A DNA stretch of 64,000 nucleotides from Gnetum montanum (Eukaryota > Streptophyta > Gnetopsida > Gnetales > Gnetaceae), in contig MNCI01005567.1 in assembly GCA_015680685.1 (NCBI GenBank), positions 127,672-191,671 of the forward strand. Reading direction: 5' to 3'. This document shows positions 12,791 to 26,137 of this stretch, piece after piece; the stretch's first letter is position 1, and the number at the start of each line of letters is the position of its first letter. The position numbers and the translations under genes are program-made. The notes beneath the pieces are model-generated. The model ran no database searches. It saw nothing but the letters and a program-made list of their open reading frames with translations, and was not told the DNA's origin.

Positions 12791-15490
12791 TATGATCAAT
12801 TTGAAGATGGAGTACCATATGATGGAACATCAATAAGATAGGTTGTATCGACGATGTTAATGCAACCTCATTGATGTATCCCCATCGATGCATGGTAGGA
12901 TGCATTGATGCAAATACATTGATGTTGATGTAGTCACTACCTATATAACTACATGCATTCCTTGCATTTATGACACATTTTTGTAATAGCCTTATCCAAA
13001 CTCTTGCAACTTCTTTTCCCAAGATTCAGAATATTTTTCCTTTAAGTGCCCATAGTATGGATCTAAGAGATTGTATTGAGTTTTATTTGAATGCCTATGT
13101 ACTTGAACACATTGGCATGATGACAATAAACTTGAGATCTCCTACATCCATTGGAGCACTTAGACTAGCTTAACTTTACTTTTCTAAACTTTACTTTAAA
13201 TGCACTTACCATTACTATCCTTAATTAAGTAATTAATGTTATTAATCATAAATACATGAATACAATCACTTCAAGCATAACATGTTAATGCTTGGTAATC
13301 CCAGTAGTGAATATTTGATACACCCAATAATAGCCACTTGATAACTAAGTAGTATTAACACTAGTTTGGGATGTGTATGGCAAGTGGGAACAATTACTTC
13401 ATGTTAGGATAATTAGTTACTAGATTAGATGATTATTTAGATAATTAATTGTTAAATCTCTATTCAATCATGGAGAAAAATATATTAAAAATAATTATAA
13501 AAATACACATCATATGCCTTAACCACACTTAACCATACATATAGATAAAACACAAGTGTGAGCTAGGAAGATAACAATCTTGTAACTACATGATTCAATA
13601 AGAAATATTGATCACTTGGGTAACTAAGTCTATGAAATTTGATCAAATCACTAATGAATGCTTTTGATTCATATGGTTAGGTGTAGAGTAGACCCACCAC
13701 TCATCATTGGTGCATTGCCATAGACTTAATTTAGCTAAGTGTGCTAAATGTTATAACAAGTAAATTCATACATAAGCATTGTAAGGAAAACATAATGAAA
13801 TATCTCTCATAATAATAATAATAATAATAGAATTATCCAAAGGTACAATTACATCTATTTTTTAAATGGATTGTCCTCAAAGGAAAGAATCTTCATCATG
13901 TGATGACTAAAATAATAGGTAATAGGAAAGGATGCCAAGAATCATTGGTGAGAAGCCTCAATAGTTGAAAGCCATCTATGCCCATCCATATCCTTATTAT
14001 TCAGATTTCACTTTTATTTTCCATCAGGATGAGCAACTATGGTGGAGAGATATAGATGGTAGCATTGTGTCACCTCCTAATCGATCTATTCCTATCATGC
14101 CCTTGAATTGGCTCATGAGGTTGGGTATTAAAACAATTAGACTTGAGTATGAAAGCATAGAGCAATTCTCTAGGAACTAACAACATACAAAAGCACAACT
14201 TTGGAAGGATAAACACATGGAGGTCTACTATAAAGCCTTCAAAGGGAAATAAATCCCAACATTATTATTCCTATAGTTGCATATAGTGGGTGAGGATTTT
14301 TTTTCTAGTCACTCTCAATATAAAGATTCTCCTCCTTTTTTAAAGAAGGAAACCTTCCACTAATGGTTATAGTCAACCCTAGAGAAAATTTGTGATGGAT
14401 AAATGGGATCCATAGACTAAGAAACCTCAAAAGATAAATCTTCTAGTCATTTATCTAAGGACAAGAAAAAAAAAGGTAAGAAGAAGGATCAAGACAAGAA
14501 TGGAAAGAGAAGGACTAGAAGGCACCATTCTCCTAGTCCTCCATCCTCATGATCCTCCTCATCATTAAATTCTAATAAGAGGAGCTACAATAGAGACAAA
14601 GATAGGGGAGATCAGGATTGAGATGGAGATGATAGGAGGTTACATCATGATGATAGGAACCAAGATGGGAGCCAACAAAGAGAGGACCAATAGCATCACC
14701 AAGAAAGAAGGCATAACAAAACTCATCATAGGAGCCATTATGAATGTAATGATAATGATGAACCATTGTTGGGCACTAGAAATATGCTAAATGTTTCAAA
14801 AGTAGTCAAATTTCCCACCAAGCATTAGAGGGATAATAGGATTAAATGGCTAGATATGAATAATATCTGCAAATTCGAAGAGGGATATAATGCAGATCCA
14901 CAATATCATTTGCAAGCTTTCCATGATGTCTATGCTTTACAAAACATTGAAAACAACTAGCATAAGTTGAAATTATTTATAAGGACACTCATGAAAGAAG
15001 CAAAAATTTGCTACCAGTCGTTGGAACTGGAATCCATCCAATGATAGAGTACAATGTTAGAACTATTCAATAATAAATATCAAATATATTCTTGAGTGTC
15101 TAAAGTGAGCAAGAAGATTCAAGGATGGAAGTAATAGAATTATGAACCCTTGGATGCAGTCATGGGTAGGTATTACTCTCTAATGCACCAATGCCCACAC
15201 CATGAATTCTCTCAAAGAGAGCAACTTTATCATATCATAGATGGGATTAGGAACAAAACAAGGGAAACTCCTGGGGTTTATGCCCAAGGGAGACTTTCTA
15301 AGATGAGAGCCAATTAGATTCAAAGGCTAATAGAATAGGTGGCCAAGGAAGAAAAAGAGTTGAAGAGATGAGAGAGTATAGAGGAATACAATAGAGACTC
15401 CTCCATTCATAAGAGGGAGGTACATTTCTATGATCCAGAGGAGGAAGCACCACTAGATGAAGTGGTGCAAACAAAGATCTTGCACATTTG
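12791..15490 (+). pseudogene. Leader plus gag relic, module 2
   Basis: The leader (about 12,950-13,830) is related to module 1. The coding part runs from about 14,450 to 15,490. A charged Arg/Asp/His region is followed by the retrotransposon gag core: YHLQAFHDVYALQNIENN, then KEAKICYQSLELES, LELFNNKYQIYS, and DAVMGRYYSLMHQCPHHEFS with EQLYHIIDGI. This order (W/Y-x-L, KYF-like, then CPHH) is the plant Ty3/gypsy gag pattern. Stops include several TAG codons. No protease, RT or integrase follows: the frame is succeeded within 150 bases by the right direct repeat. This points to a non-autonomous, gag-only element. It could instead be an internal deletion of a full element. Confidence 0.6.
13811..13829. 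repeat. (AAT)n microsatellite
   Basis: About six uninterrupted AAT units directly in the leader of gag module 2. Confidence 0.9.
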
Positions 15491-15636
15491 ACCTTTTAAT
15501 TATAGTGTTCTTGAGGAGCTAAGGCTTTTCTACTTTGAAGCAGCAAATTGGTGAAGATGGTGCATTGACTGCATTGTAAGGAGAGAATTGATGGAGATAA
15601 GTGCTTTTACGTGCTTCCTTATAGTGTTGCCTTTTA

Positions 15637-16890
15637 TGTCTTGGTTAGATACATATCAATTTACATGCTACTCAAAGTTCAATTTGACACACTACACATC
15701 ATTGATTAAAGTTACTTAAAGTTTCTTTCATAGATTCTTGCCTCGTTGGGACATAAATTTAGGTGTTTCAACTTTCCACACCCACTGGTTTCCACCATGT
15801 CTTAGGCATATTTTTTTTTAACTATGTATTTCAGTTTGTCATGACTCATCAGTTGCATCAAGAAGATAACTTTTTCATCCTAAACATGGATATTAATGCT
15901 TCTATTTTGATGTCTACAAAAGAGTCCTAACTTAGAGAGGGATCATTGTATGCACATAGGTTTTCAAACTCTTGTTGTTTTATAATGCTGTTCATGCTAG
16001 AGCATGATGCACATTCTCATTTAAGTTAAATCTTTAAATTTACAATCTATGATAAACTATTTGAATGGAAAAGAAAAAAATTTAAACTTAAAATTTAAAT
16101 GTATTGAATATATTAATTAAAAAGAAAAAATATTACTCAAGGTGATGCACCTCCAAATACTTATCATTTGCTATGCACTAGTGAAGTTGTACTATAATAT
16201 ATGGTAAAATCAATTTAAAATGTCTTAAAGGTAATATTTATTTTATAACTTCAAAATATTGAGAGTATTTATCAAGTACTACCAATAGTTAATTGTTGTC
16301 AAGGTTTATTATTGTTTCTTAGATAACCTTAACGTAATAAAGAGTGACTACCCTATTGAATTGGTGGAGCTTTATCTGTATGTGAAAGTACCTTAAAAGA
16401 TAGTGTCCACATAATTGATAAAATATGTATTGCTATAGTCACTATTTTTGTTTTTAATTAATATATTGTAGATTTGGATTTTGATGTAAAATGAAGATTC
16501 AATCAAAACTACTTTTTATTGCACCATGGATTTATACTACATAGGGGATGGATTCATATTGTATAGTGGATTTAAAAACTCAAAATTTATAGTACAAAAA
16601 CTATATAACTCAAAATGTAACATAAATATATTGCATGATAAAATTAAAGACCCAAAAATTATAGGCACAAAAGATATAATTCAAAATGCAAAACAAAAAG
16701 TTAAAGATATCCCACAAAGCAAGTGCAATGTAGGACATGCATTATGAAGTGTGAATGTATAGTAGGCATGTTAGCAAATATGTCAATTCGGATTCATTTA
16801 TTAACACAGAAGGAAAGCATTAATTACCCCTTTTGTCAAAAAAATAAATAAATTATTGTCATCAAGAATTATGGTCATCAAGAGTAATAG
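15637..16890. repeat. Right copy of the ~1.25 kb direct repeat (possible LTR)
   Basis: Partner of 8,868-10,125, about 6.8 kb away and in the same orientation, enclosing the two gag modules. Differences are mostly substitutions plus small indels. The copies lie outside the gag relics, as LTRs would, but terminal dinucleotides and a target duplication are not clear, so the LTR status is inference. Confidence 0.7.
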
Positions 16891-17029
16891 ATCTTTTGAA
16901 TTGAGATACACTTTAGAATGCTTCTTTATATTAAAATTTGAATTTCATCATAAACCTTATGAGCAACTCGAACAAGTTATAATCTTTCGAGTCCTCGCAA
17001 TTGCATGCGCAGTTTCCATGACAACCCAT

Positions 17030-17420
17030 GTTGCTATAATAGGTAAAACGCATGCTTTGCAACTCTAGCATTTAAATATTTATGACTCATACTGTGTGCC
17101 AAGTTAGTCTTGAATAGATGTTTATTAAGCAGCGTCCCATGAAAATCCTTTTCATGGATAATAACAATTTGTGTAAGGCTTTCGATGACTTCGGTTGGAA
17201 GCTCACCAAACACGTTCACACGGACACGCCTCTTCTGGGGATGTGGAATAGCCGCATTAATTGTGACTCGCAAACCCCGTGACCAGTGAATACTCTGCAA
17301 CGCCTTACATCTCTTTGATTCTTGTAGGTATCATTCCACGTCCAAGTATTATCAAGATTGTAAGATATGATAGCAAGCCCAAATGGACGTTGCAGGCAAA
17401 AATGGATACTGGACGTCCAT
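17030..17420 (-). pseudogene. Unrecognised coding-like fragment
   Basis: A patch with higher GC than its surroundings. On the minus strand a frame from about 17,300 to 17,034 encodes 88 residues (...HWSRGLRVTINAAIP..., RVRVNVFGELPTEVIESL). A different minus frame upstream, 17,400-17,300, reads NTWTWNDTYKNQRDVRRC, suggesting one frame change near 17,300. I do not recognise the family. The base composition and periodic look make an old exon or gene fragment likelier than chance. Confidence 0.3.
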
Positions 17421-19716
17421 CAATATAAAAAAACGTGTAAAAAGAAAAAACTTGTTCGGAAATTGAAACATCTAAGCCACAGGAGATGTTAATTCAAAAA
17501 CACCGTAAGAGTAAAAATATGTAGATGTTTGCGTTGGGGCTTTAAGAGTCAAAATATGTAGATGTTTGTGTTGGGACTTTAAGAAATTACACTTTGATGT
17601 GAAATCTAAAAAGAACCCAAATGGGTGCATTTGGTGGATCTAGCTAGAATTCTAAGATTCATGTCACAAAAGACCACCAAAATTAAACTTTTTTTTTTTA
17701 ACCTAAAATCTTTGATGACTGAACTTAATCAAACGGACCCTTAAACTGCATCAATTCTGCTACAGATGTTTATTAAAAATCTCCTCATTATAAACCCATG
17801 CTTACCAGAAAATCCTTATTCATGAAAAATAATTAAATATTCTAGCGTGTAGGTGTAATTACTAAAAAAATCCAAATTTTGCTTGTAATTAGCTTTTCAA
17901 ATAGTCCATTCTCCCAAGATGTGTTAGCATTAGAGAAGGATTTATAATCTTTTACATCTCAAATTTAAGAAATATATTATGACCATGCAAAAAGAAGATT
18001 ATCTTTTTATTTTTATGATTTTAATAGATTTTAAAAATTTTAACATAGTTTTTATTTCCAAGGTGCTTAATTTTTATTCAATAAAATACTAAAACCTATG
18101 GAGTATAAGGTATGGTGTCCATTTCAAGCAGCTAATTAAGAAAATGGAAGTTAGCCATCACACTAATTATTTTTGGTTAAGGTGAAGGTTTTGAATAAGT
18201 ACAATAAAAAATCATATTGGTTTTGTTGAATCAAAATCACTAGGGATTCTCCATGCAATTACAAAATTTAGCTTGCTGCAAGTTCATGTAACTAAGCTAA
18301 AAGAAAAGGCTACCTTTTAATATAATTTTGATGGTTTCTTTAACATTTTAAAGTCACTGTCATAACTTTAATGTTACAACAAAAACATTTTTTGCATTCA
18401 ACAATTGCAAAGATTTTTCCACCCATTCCTTCTAGTACATTTTAAAACATATCCCAATGGAAATTTTTAGGATTTCTTGGTACAGTCAATTTTTATCAAA
18501 GACTTGAGCTTTTAATAACACAACACATCCCAATCATCTAAGAGCACATTTTGATCTTGACATTTAAGAATACCAGATTTTAGGATTTGATGAAACACAA
18601 GTACAAGAAAAATCCACATTTTTAAAAATTTGGTTGTTTTTTACTATTTTCAAGTCACTATCATAATAGTTATACATTCTAGCTTTAACAAAGGAAATTT
18701 TTTTCTTCTTTCTTTGAATAAGTTAAAATAAGTCAAATTTGTGTATACTATCTATTGCAAAGCTTATTATTCATGTTTAGGCAATTGAATCAAAATAAAG
18801 CTTTGAACTTTGAACAACAATAAATTGCAAAGCTTACTATTCAACCTTTGGTAGTTTAATTGATTAGGCACATCATTGAAAATAATGATTAATTTTAATA
18901 CATAGGATTGTCATTATTCATGTTGCTTATCATGTTAATTACCATCACAATGTAGTAGTGATTGAAAATCATAAATGAAAACTCAAAAACACAATTATCA
19001 AAATACCTTAAAGAAATGACCAACTTCCATACCATCTCCTCTGTAATTGGACACAAAGGAAAGAATGATTTTTATGAACTTTATTTGATTTTAATATGTT
19101 GTTTATGTATGCAAAGAATTAGAAAATATAAGTAATAAAGACTTATTAACTTAATTTGCTTTACTTCTAGCAAATTTCTAGCCTATCTAGGCAAACTGAG
19201 TATTGAAAGTCTAGATTGAAAAATCTTATTACATCAGAAAATAAGAAGCAAGTTTTAAAAATGAGTTAGGGTACAAACTAAATTTAAATTATATAAAAAT
19301 GACAAAGGAAAAGCTATATCCACTTCTGTTGGTTATTGCATGTCCTTTCTCATTGTAAATTTTCCATTAGCTAAAGCAAAACTTATTTGGTAGATAGATG
19401 ACCTTTAAGAAATTCTCAGAAAAAAAGATTCAAACAAAAAAATTGTGATGAGGTAGCTTAATGATATATGAATTGAAGCACTTGACATGTGGCCATCCTC
19501 ATATAATGATCATTGCTTATTAGTTGATTTTTTTTTCTCATTTTGGTAGCTTCATGTCATTACCTTTTGATCAAATTTGAGCAAATTTTCAATTAGCAAT
19601 AAATCAATTTATTTAGAGAAAGGGTTTTTCATTTATAAATTAGTTTATTCAAAGATAGAGTTCTCAAGTAGTAACATACTGAATTAGTGTACAATCAAGT
19701 TAATTCAAAATATCAA
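17421..19716. other. AT-rich spacer, no gene seen
   Basis: Long AT-rich sequence with many A/T runs. Two near-identical short blocks around 17,510-17,580 (AATATGTAGATGTTTG with TTGGG) form a local duplication. No coding region, RNA gene or transposon end was recognised. Confidence 0.5.
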
Positions 19717-20022
19717 ATCTCAACAAAGAAAAGCTTGAAGGATGTCAAGGCATTCAGTGAAGAGAATTGGGAGATCATGTTGTAAGCCATTGAGGTGATC
19801 TAAACTTGTTCAGTAAAAATCTCAATAAAGAAAACCTTGAAGGATGTGAAGGCATTCAGTGAAGAGAATTGGGAGTTCATATTGTAAACCATCAGGGTGA
19901 TCTAAACTTGTTTAGCAAAAATCTCAACAAATAAAACCTTGAAGGATATAAAGGCATTCAGTGAAGAGAATTGGGAGTTCATGTTGTAGGCCATTGAGAT
20001 GACCTAACCTTGTTCAGCAAAG
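19717..20022. repeat. Tandem repeat, 3 x 102 bp
   Basis: Three head-to-tail copies start at 19,717, 19,819 and 19,921, each beginning ATCTCAA and containing GGCATTCAGTGAAGAGAATT. The unit is 102 bp, a multiple of three, so the plus strand reads as three 34-residue repeats with the shared core KAFSEENWE. Each repeat has two stop codons at the same two positions, TAA in every case (TTG-TAA/TAG-type context and ATC-TAA). A readable frame continues about 100 bases past the last unit (LEEVNGCMIFSEPS). It may be a decayed repeat-protein exon. No known repeat family was recognised. Confidence 0.75.
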
Positions 20023-22850
20023 AGGATCAAGAATTGTAAAATGGTTTTGCAAATTTTTAAAATTGTATACACTCTTGAGGAAGTTAATGGTTGCATGATT
20101 TTTAGTGAACCATCAAAACAAAATTTTAAATGAGAAAGATAGGTGAATCAAGTATGCTTTATTAGTAGAACTTCTACTAGCAAAATATCATTATGTACCT
20201 TGTGTTTTATTTATCACACTAATAATAACAAGCATTGAATCAAAGTAGCACAACACATGTAAAATTGAGTCATTAAAGCACATGTAAATTATTCTTTGAG
20301 TAAAGTAAAATAGAATAACTAATGATGATATTTTGTACCTAGGTTAAAGCATCAAATTAAGGAAAATATTTTAAGATTAAACTCTCTTCTCTCTTCATTA
20401 GGTTTCCAAAAAATCATGCCAAGAACAAAGTGAGGTACATTACAACATAGTTGCCCATCTCCATATTGATCTTCATCTTCTTCCTTGTTGCCTAAGCTAG
20501 AATCTAGGAATAAATAAGAGAAACAAAAGGTAGAATTATCTAGATGAATGAGGTACCACTAGTTCTAACAATCACTACAATGTATAAAATAAATACTACA
20601 TTTGTAAAGTTTATCACTATATGGCACCAATTTCAAAATGTAATATCATTCATATGATGTATTTGATGCCAAAGCCTTTTTATAGAGTAAATTTATGAAG
20701 ACCTTAATTAAATCAAGTTTAGAATCATTAATATAATTTTTAAATTTAGAGATGAACTACATCATTGTCAATTTGGCTTTATGGTTTTATTTGGATGTTA
20801 GCTCTTATGGACTATGAAGGTTGAAGCTACGTAGAAGATGCCTACCATTGTTTAAATATAAAAATGTATTTGATAAGAATTATTATTCAACAAACAATAA
20901 ATTCCCTTTGACTTCTTTGAAACAACCATGGGTCAGTAAAAATCATCACTTGTAAGATTATAGTTTGTAATAGAAAAGTGGATCCCTAGAAAAGTGAATA
21001 GGTTTAAATATTTATCCATCCTAAAGGTCAAATTTAGCATCCCTATAAATTAGATGCAAAGTAATCAAGATAAAATTATAGAGTAAATGATATTTGTATG
21101 CTTTATTCATAGTTTACACTATTCTTATTCTTATGTTTACTTACCTTTTGCAATGGTGAATAATTTATATACTATGAACTCCTTTATGATTGTTGCTATT
21201 GTAAACACTAGTAGGTAGGATAATGTTAAACAGCTACAAAGACCAACAATGGAAAAGAGGAGTCATCTTTAAAATTTGAAGTCTTTACATCCTACAATAA
21301 TATTGAAATGAGCAAGCAATGACAAGATATTTTTCTTTAAAAGTTAAAAGAAAAGGTTCTCTAGATACCATGCATTTTGTGTAGCCTTTTAAAAGTAGGT
21401 TTATATGTATACTGATATTGCTCACTTGTGGAAGTTCATGCTATATAGATTAATTTTATGATGATGAAAATTAGTTTGGGACAAACCTTTGATGATAATG
21501 CTATTGTAGCATAGTTGTTATTTACATAGAAATAATATCAAAAATACAGATTGAAAAATTAGATTGGATATACAATAGTAATATTCACCCATGTTGATAG
21601 TTGCAATTTCCAATTTTTTTTTTTGTCTAAGAGCTTACTTAAAGTGAAAATCAAATATAGAAATTTTGGTTTTCAATTGGCATCTAAATTAGTAATAAAC
21701 AATACAATAAACTTAAAAATCAATAAAACTATATAACTTAAAAATCAATAAAACTATAACACGATTTAATAGATTAAATGTCCAATCCCATTTTGAATGG
21801 GCTTCAAGGTTGTACTGTGATACACCGTAGATTTTGCAGACTTCTCAAACTATGATAAAAAAAATAGTATCTTTTTTACAAAACTTGTTTCGGTAATATT
21901 AAGACTTTTCCTTTATAAATAAGACAAAAAAATTCTTAGTAAAAGGGTTCAGATTCTTTTCAGGCATTGATAATTTTCATTGTTGCCCATGGTATGATTT
22001 TTTTTTCAGTGAAAAGGCATATAGCCTACTCGTATTCCGATGTAAGGTACGATTACCAAATATGGGAACACGATCGGGGACCATATCATTACAGCAAACT
22101 CTCATAAAAATACCGTGGGCAAAAAACTGTATTTATGTAGGCATCTGCTATAAATGAAATCACATATCACTGTGTCAGAATATTCATGAAACTACCATAT
22201 TACTGTGATAGAAAATTCATCAAACTATATTACTGTGTTATAAACTATTGTAATTATGGTAAATATTATATAAATTCATAAATAATATAAATCCGTCTCT
22301 CAGTATTTTTGGATGTCTTTAAGTCTAAAACGTATTTTTGTCGTTCACATTTTTACGTTTTCATCTCCCTTTACCAACATATGGAGGTCTAAATCCATTT
22401 TGTGCTTTAAAATATTTTCGTTGATTTTATCATCTAAGCGGCGCAGATCTGTCACTTAATGCAATTATTCATTTCGAGTTTATACAAAAATTTCTGGAGT
22501 ACGTGGTATATACAAAAATATGTAACAGGAAAGGTCACTGCTTAAATCCACGGACTGTACGCAAATAGCAAAACATTGCGCGATCCAAGAAGGATGTGAT
22601 AGTTCGTACTTCGTAGCGATTCTCTGAAGCAGAATTCCCCAAAGAAAAATACGCAACCCCAACTGAATTGTAAATTCATGTTTTTCTATATGAGAGAAAG
22701 GAAATAACACTATTATTAGCTGCGGAAGGAAGGAAATAAGACTATTATTAGCTGCGGAAGGCAGCATGGGAGATGGAAAAATGGCGGAATCTAAAACGGA
22801 AAATGGATAAACTAGCTTAGTTATATATATTTATAATATATATCTATAAA
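20023..22850. other. AT-rich spacer, no gene seen
   Basis: No coding region was recognised. A 33-bp near-perfect duplication (GGAAATAA...TATTATTAGCTGCGGAAGG) lies at about 22,697-22,763 just left of the gap. Short repeats of ATTACTGTG occur at 22,160-22,245. The final bases before the gap are TATA-rich. Confidence 0.5.
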
Positions 22851-23221
22851 NNNNNNNNNNNNNNNNNNNNNNNNNNNNNNNNNNNNNNNNNNNNNNNNNN
22901 NNNNNNNNNNNNNNNNNNNNNNNNNNNNNNNNNNNNNNNNNNNNNNNNNNNNNNNNNNNNNNNNNNNNNNNNNNNNNNNNNNNNNNNNNNNNNNNNNNNN
23001 NNNNNNNNNNNNNNNNNNNNNNNNNNNNNNNNNNNNNNNNNNNNNNNNNNNNNNNNNNNNNNNNNNNNNNNNNNNNNNNNNNNNNNNNNNNNNNNNNNNN
23101 NNNNNNNNNNNNNNNNNNNNNNNNNNNNNNNNNNNNNNNNNNNNNNNNNNNNNNNNNNNNNNNNNNNNNNNNNNNNNNNNNNNNNNNNNNNNNNNNNNNN
23201 NNNNNNNNNNNNNNNNNNNNN
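22851..23221. other. Assembly gap (371 N)
   Basis: Uninterrupted run of N. The left side is low-complexity TATA sequence, which may explain the break. Confidence 0.99.
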
Positions 23222-23389
23222 AGATAGAAATATTATAAGACCATGGAATGCTTTATTGAATGATCATAAACATGTTGTAATACAGCAGAAATGATCAATG
23301 TACAAACTTCCGTAATTGAAAATGTATAGTTACAAATGATCTGACATTAAAATTGGTAAAAATTAGTTGACAGAAAAGAATGAGATCAT

Positions 23390-24480
23390 TCTTCATTAGA
23401 TTTAATGCGTTGCTCTTCATCCAATCTACTCTGAAGGTGCGAAGCCTTGAATATCTTGATATATCTTTATTTGGAGATCAGAGGGAATATCTTCAAACAA
23501 TCAATACTTCTCACTCGAGATAGTGCCACAAATGTAAGACTTGTTGTTTCTCTGCTACCAACATCTATACATGCTTTCTCCAATGTCATTCCCTGTGACT
23601 TATGTATCGTTAAAGCCCATGCTAATCTAAGTGGTAGTTGGCAAGATCCTCCACGTATGATTGGTGGAATGGGTACTTGTCGAAGATGTTCATTATCATA
23701 TGGTACTTCAATATAGGAGTCAAACTCAACGATGTCATACGATGGCAACTGTGGAGGTTGACAATGTGGACTATATATTATTTTCTTAATGATTCCACAT
23801 GCACCATTAACCAATCCTACTTCTGACCATAGATTAACAGTGAACATAACCCTTGCATCCTAACAAATTTATGCTCTCACCATCGGCCGAATTTATGCTC
23901 TCACTCTGAATCATCCCAAAATTTCACATCATGTCTTTTTATCTACTATGCACCATGCAATTGGCTTCTGCATTTTGAGCAATATTTTTTCATTATGCGT
24001 ATGCACTTTATCCTTTGTATCAAACAAATGCACAGAATCCTCAAATCCATCTCGCCCATCCGATGTTGATGGAAGTTGCATTCTCAAGTGTAAAAAGTCA
24101 TAATCCTCATAAGTCATCTTTCCTTCTTGTATATTCATCAAAACTTCTCTAAATATTTGTTGTTGCGAATTATCACCCCTTTGTTGATACACATCCAAAG
24201 TTACAAATTTATTGAATGCCAACCACAAATTTTTCACATGCATCTGAGATGATATGTATAGTATAACATCTTTAATAGGTGGAAGCTGTGCAAGATCTTT
24301 GAGTATCATAGATCTACCACCAAAGTTATCTAAACGATTATCTGAAAATATTTTCTTAAGCCTTTGGTCAATGCTACTAAAACTCAACCGCCAAAGATTC
24401 TTTGGTTGTTGGCACAAAATTCTTTCGTTCATAGACCACATGAGAAGACTTATCACCAACTTGCAAGTGTACCAATTCTT
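23390..24480 (-). pseudogene. PIF1-like helicase, C-terminal half, degenerate (Helitron-type or PIF1)
   Basis: Minus strand, two consecutive blocks. The first (24,459-23,929) has the Walker-B-side region with GGRSMILKDLAQLPPI, where the family normally reads GG.S...GD..QLPP, then LDVYQQRGDNSQQQIF and HLRMQLPS. The second (23,847-23,467) has NLWSEVGLVNGACG, PPIIRGGS..LPLRLAWALTIHKSQGMTLEKA and TFVALSRVRS, the conserved C-terminal helicase motifs. A stop cluster lies between the blocks at about 23,860-23,930. The Walker A region is missing upstream of 24,480. Plants carry many such genes within Helitrons, and the C-terminal organisation fits those. No Rep endonuclease domain and no Helitron ends are seen, so the origin is inferred. 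Confidence 0.75.
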
Positions 24481-25612
24481 AGGCTAGGATGAGAATATTG
24501 AAAATACTTTTAAAAAATGACCATGAATGTAGTAATTGGTAAGGTAGGATTATAATATTGAAGTTTGTTTCTAGGTGGTAATACCTAGATTTTAGCATGT
24601 ATACACTAACTTGAAAAGAGGTTAAGTTAAGGGTATTTTTTAATATCATCTTTTATTACTTGGATAAAGTTCTTAGTGTCTTTTAATACTAAAATTCTTT
24701 TGATATTATCTTTTATTTCTTATAACTTGCTAAAATTTTAAATTTAAAGTAACAATCTACCATAATTTCAATCTCATTATTTTAAAATAAAAATAATTTT
24801 TTAAATAAAAAATTTAAATAATTGGTAGTTCAGTTGATAATTAGTTAAAGTACTTGTAAGGTTTGGACTGGAATAAAACAATGTGATTTCCTCAAGTTTA
24901 AAGTAAGACTTTAATTTATCCCTTTGGGTTTCCCATTAGTTCCTCCCACTCATATGCACCTCTATTTTTGTAGTGAGGGAAAGGTGAAAAATAAAACATT
25001 ACATTACAGAAAAGAATACGACAACGTATCACATCATTAATATAAAGTAAGATGTTCCCTGCACAGTTTCCTTTACGACAGATTGCGTGTCAACTTGCAC
25101 TTTGGAAGGAAAGAAAGCAAAAGATCCGCGTGCATGTGCATGCGTAAATCAAGATAACCCACCATTTTATGCACTAACCACTAATCAGCCCACAAAATAA
25201 CTTGGGATCCGTTGTGCTTTACCAAAAGATTTGTGGCAACCGCAACTTTTGCTGTAATGGTATGATCACATCCACTGCAAATCGATTGGAATTCATCGAA
25301 CAGCCCACTCACTTTAACTTTGTAAGATGGATAATTTCAAGAGCACAGCTTGGTCACAAAGATACTTTATTTCCTTTTAAATATGTTGTGATTTCTTTTG
25401 TTGGCACAATCTTGTATGCCTCAGTTTGCAATCTAGGCCATGAATGATGGGAAGAGAAAACGTTTTCAGGTAAAGAGAAAACGTTTTCAGGTAAACTGAA
25501 AATTTTAGTGTCCTTATTCCATCATGATATTCCGCAATGTTCTAACCTCTAACCAAATGAGTTAAGTAAAACGAAATTTTAAATATACCAAAATAATCAC
25601 CAAAATTAATTT
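24481..25612. other. Spacer, no gene seen
   Basis: AT-rich sequence. A short direct duplication GAGAAAACGTTTTCAGGTAAA occurs twice within 25,452-25,495. No coding region was recognised on either strand. Confidence 0.5.
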
Positions 25613-25626
25613 AAATGTGTTTTTAC

Positions 25627-25793
25627 CAAAAGTGGCGCTGTCAAAAGTCGAGGAACCATCAACGGCATTTCGATTAAAGGAGATAATAGTGGAATCCATG
25701 CCCTCGCCCATGATCATGAGAGGCCTCTTGTTGCTCAATTGGGACACGCTAACCTGCTGTCTGTACGTGCCCTTCTTCACAACAATTATGTAC
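25627..25793 (-). pseudogene. Isolated pectin methylesterase exon
   Basis: A 167-base minus-strand block with no stop encodes the N-terminal part of a pectinesterase catalytic domain: YIIVVKKGTYRQQVSV, then GEGMDSTIISFNRNAVDG and FDSATFG. The family pattern here is Y.I.VK.G.Y.E.V then GDG...T.I...RNVVDG.TTF.SATF. It is preceded by a splice-acceptor-like GAGCAG and followed by GGTAAAAAC, a plausible donor, so exon boundaries look intact (phase 1 at each side). The enzyme would de-esterify wall pectin. No other pectinesterase exon is visible on either side, so this is probably a captured or orphaned exon. A gene with very long introns reaching into the gap cannot be excluded. Confidence 0.7.
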
Positions 25794-26137
25794 CTGCTCG
25801 GAAGGCAACGGGAGGAAAACAGTCAAACACAACCAAATTAGTTTTCAGTTTTAGAAATAAAAATTGAGCCATTAAAATTTCTCCTGAATCAACATTGCGC
25901 TGTAACTTATGTAAGGCTTCGAACTTGGATAGTCCTACACAGACATATAAAGAATAGCAGACAGAAATAGCTGAAACTAAAAATTATATTGGCAAGGACC
26001 AGTGCGTAAAAAAACACTCACGTTCAGGAGGTATTTGTGAATTTAAATAAAATGACGTTCTGGCACAGCTGTTATTATGCTGTAATGTCATAATGCAATT
26101 CGGTCGAATTTGCATTGATCAATTATAGAACTCTTGT

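Noticed and set aside
8868-16890. Calling the 1.25 kb direct repeats definite LTRs
   Set aside because: Terminal CA, primer site, purine tract and target duplication could not be shown, so they are kept as a repeat pair with LTR as inference.
22480-22767. 95-codon minus-strand frame left of the gap
   Set aside because: Composition is that of translated AT-rich sequence, overlaps a 33-bp duplication, and has no motif.
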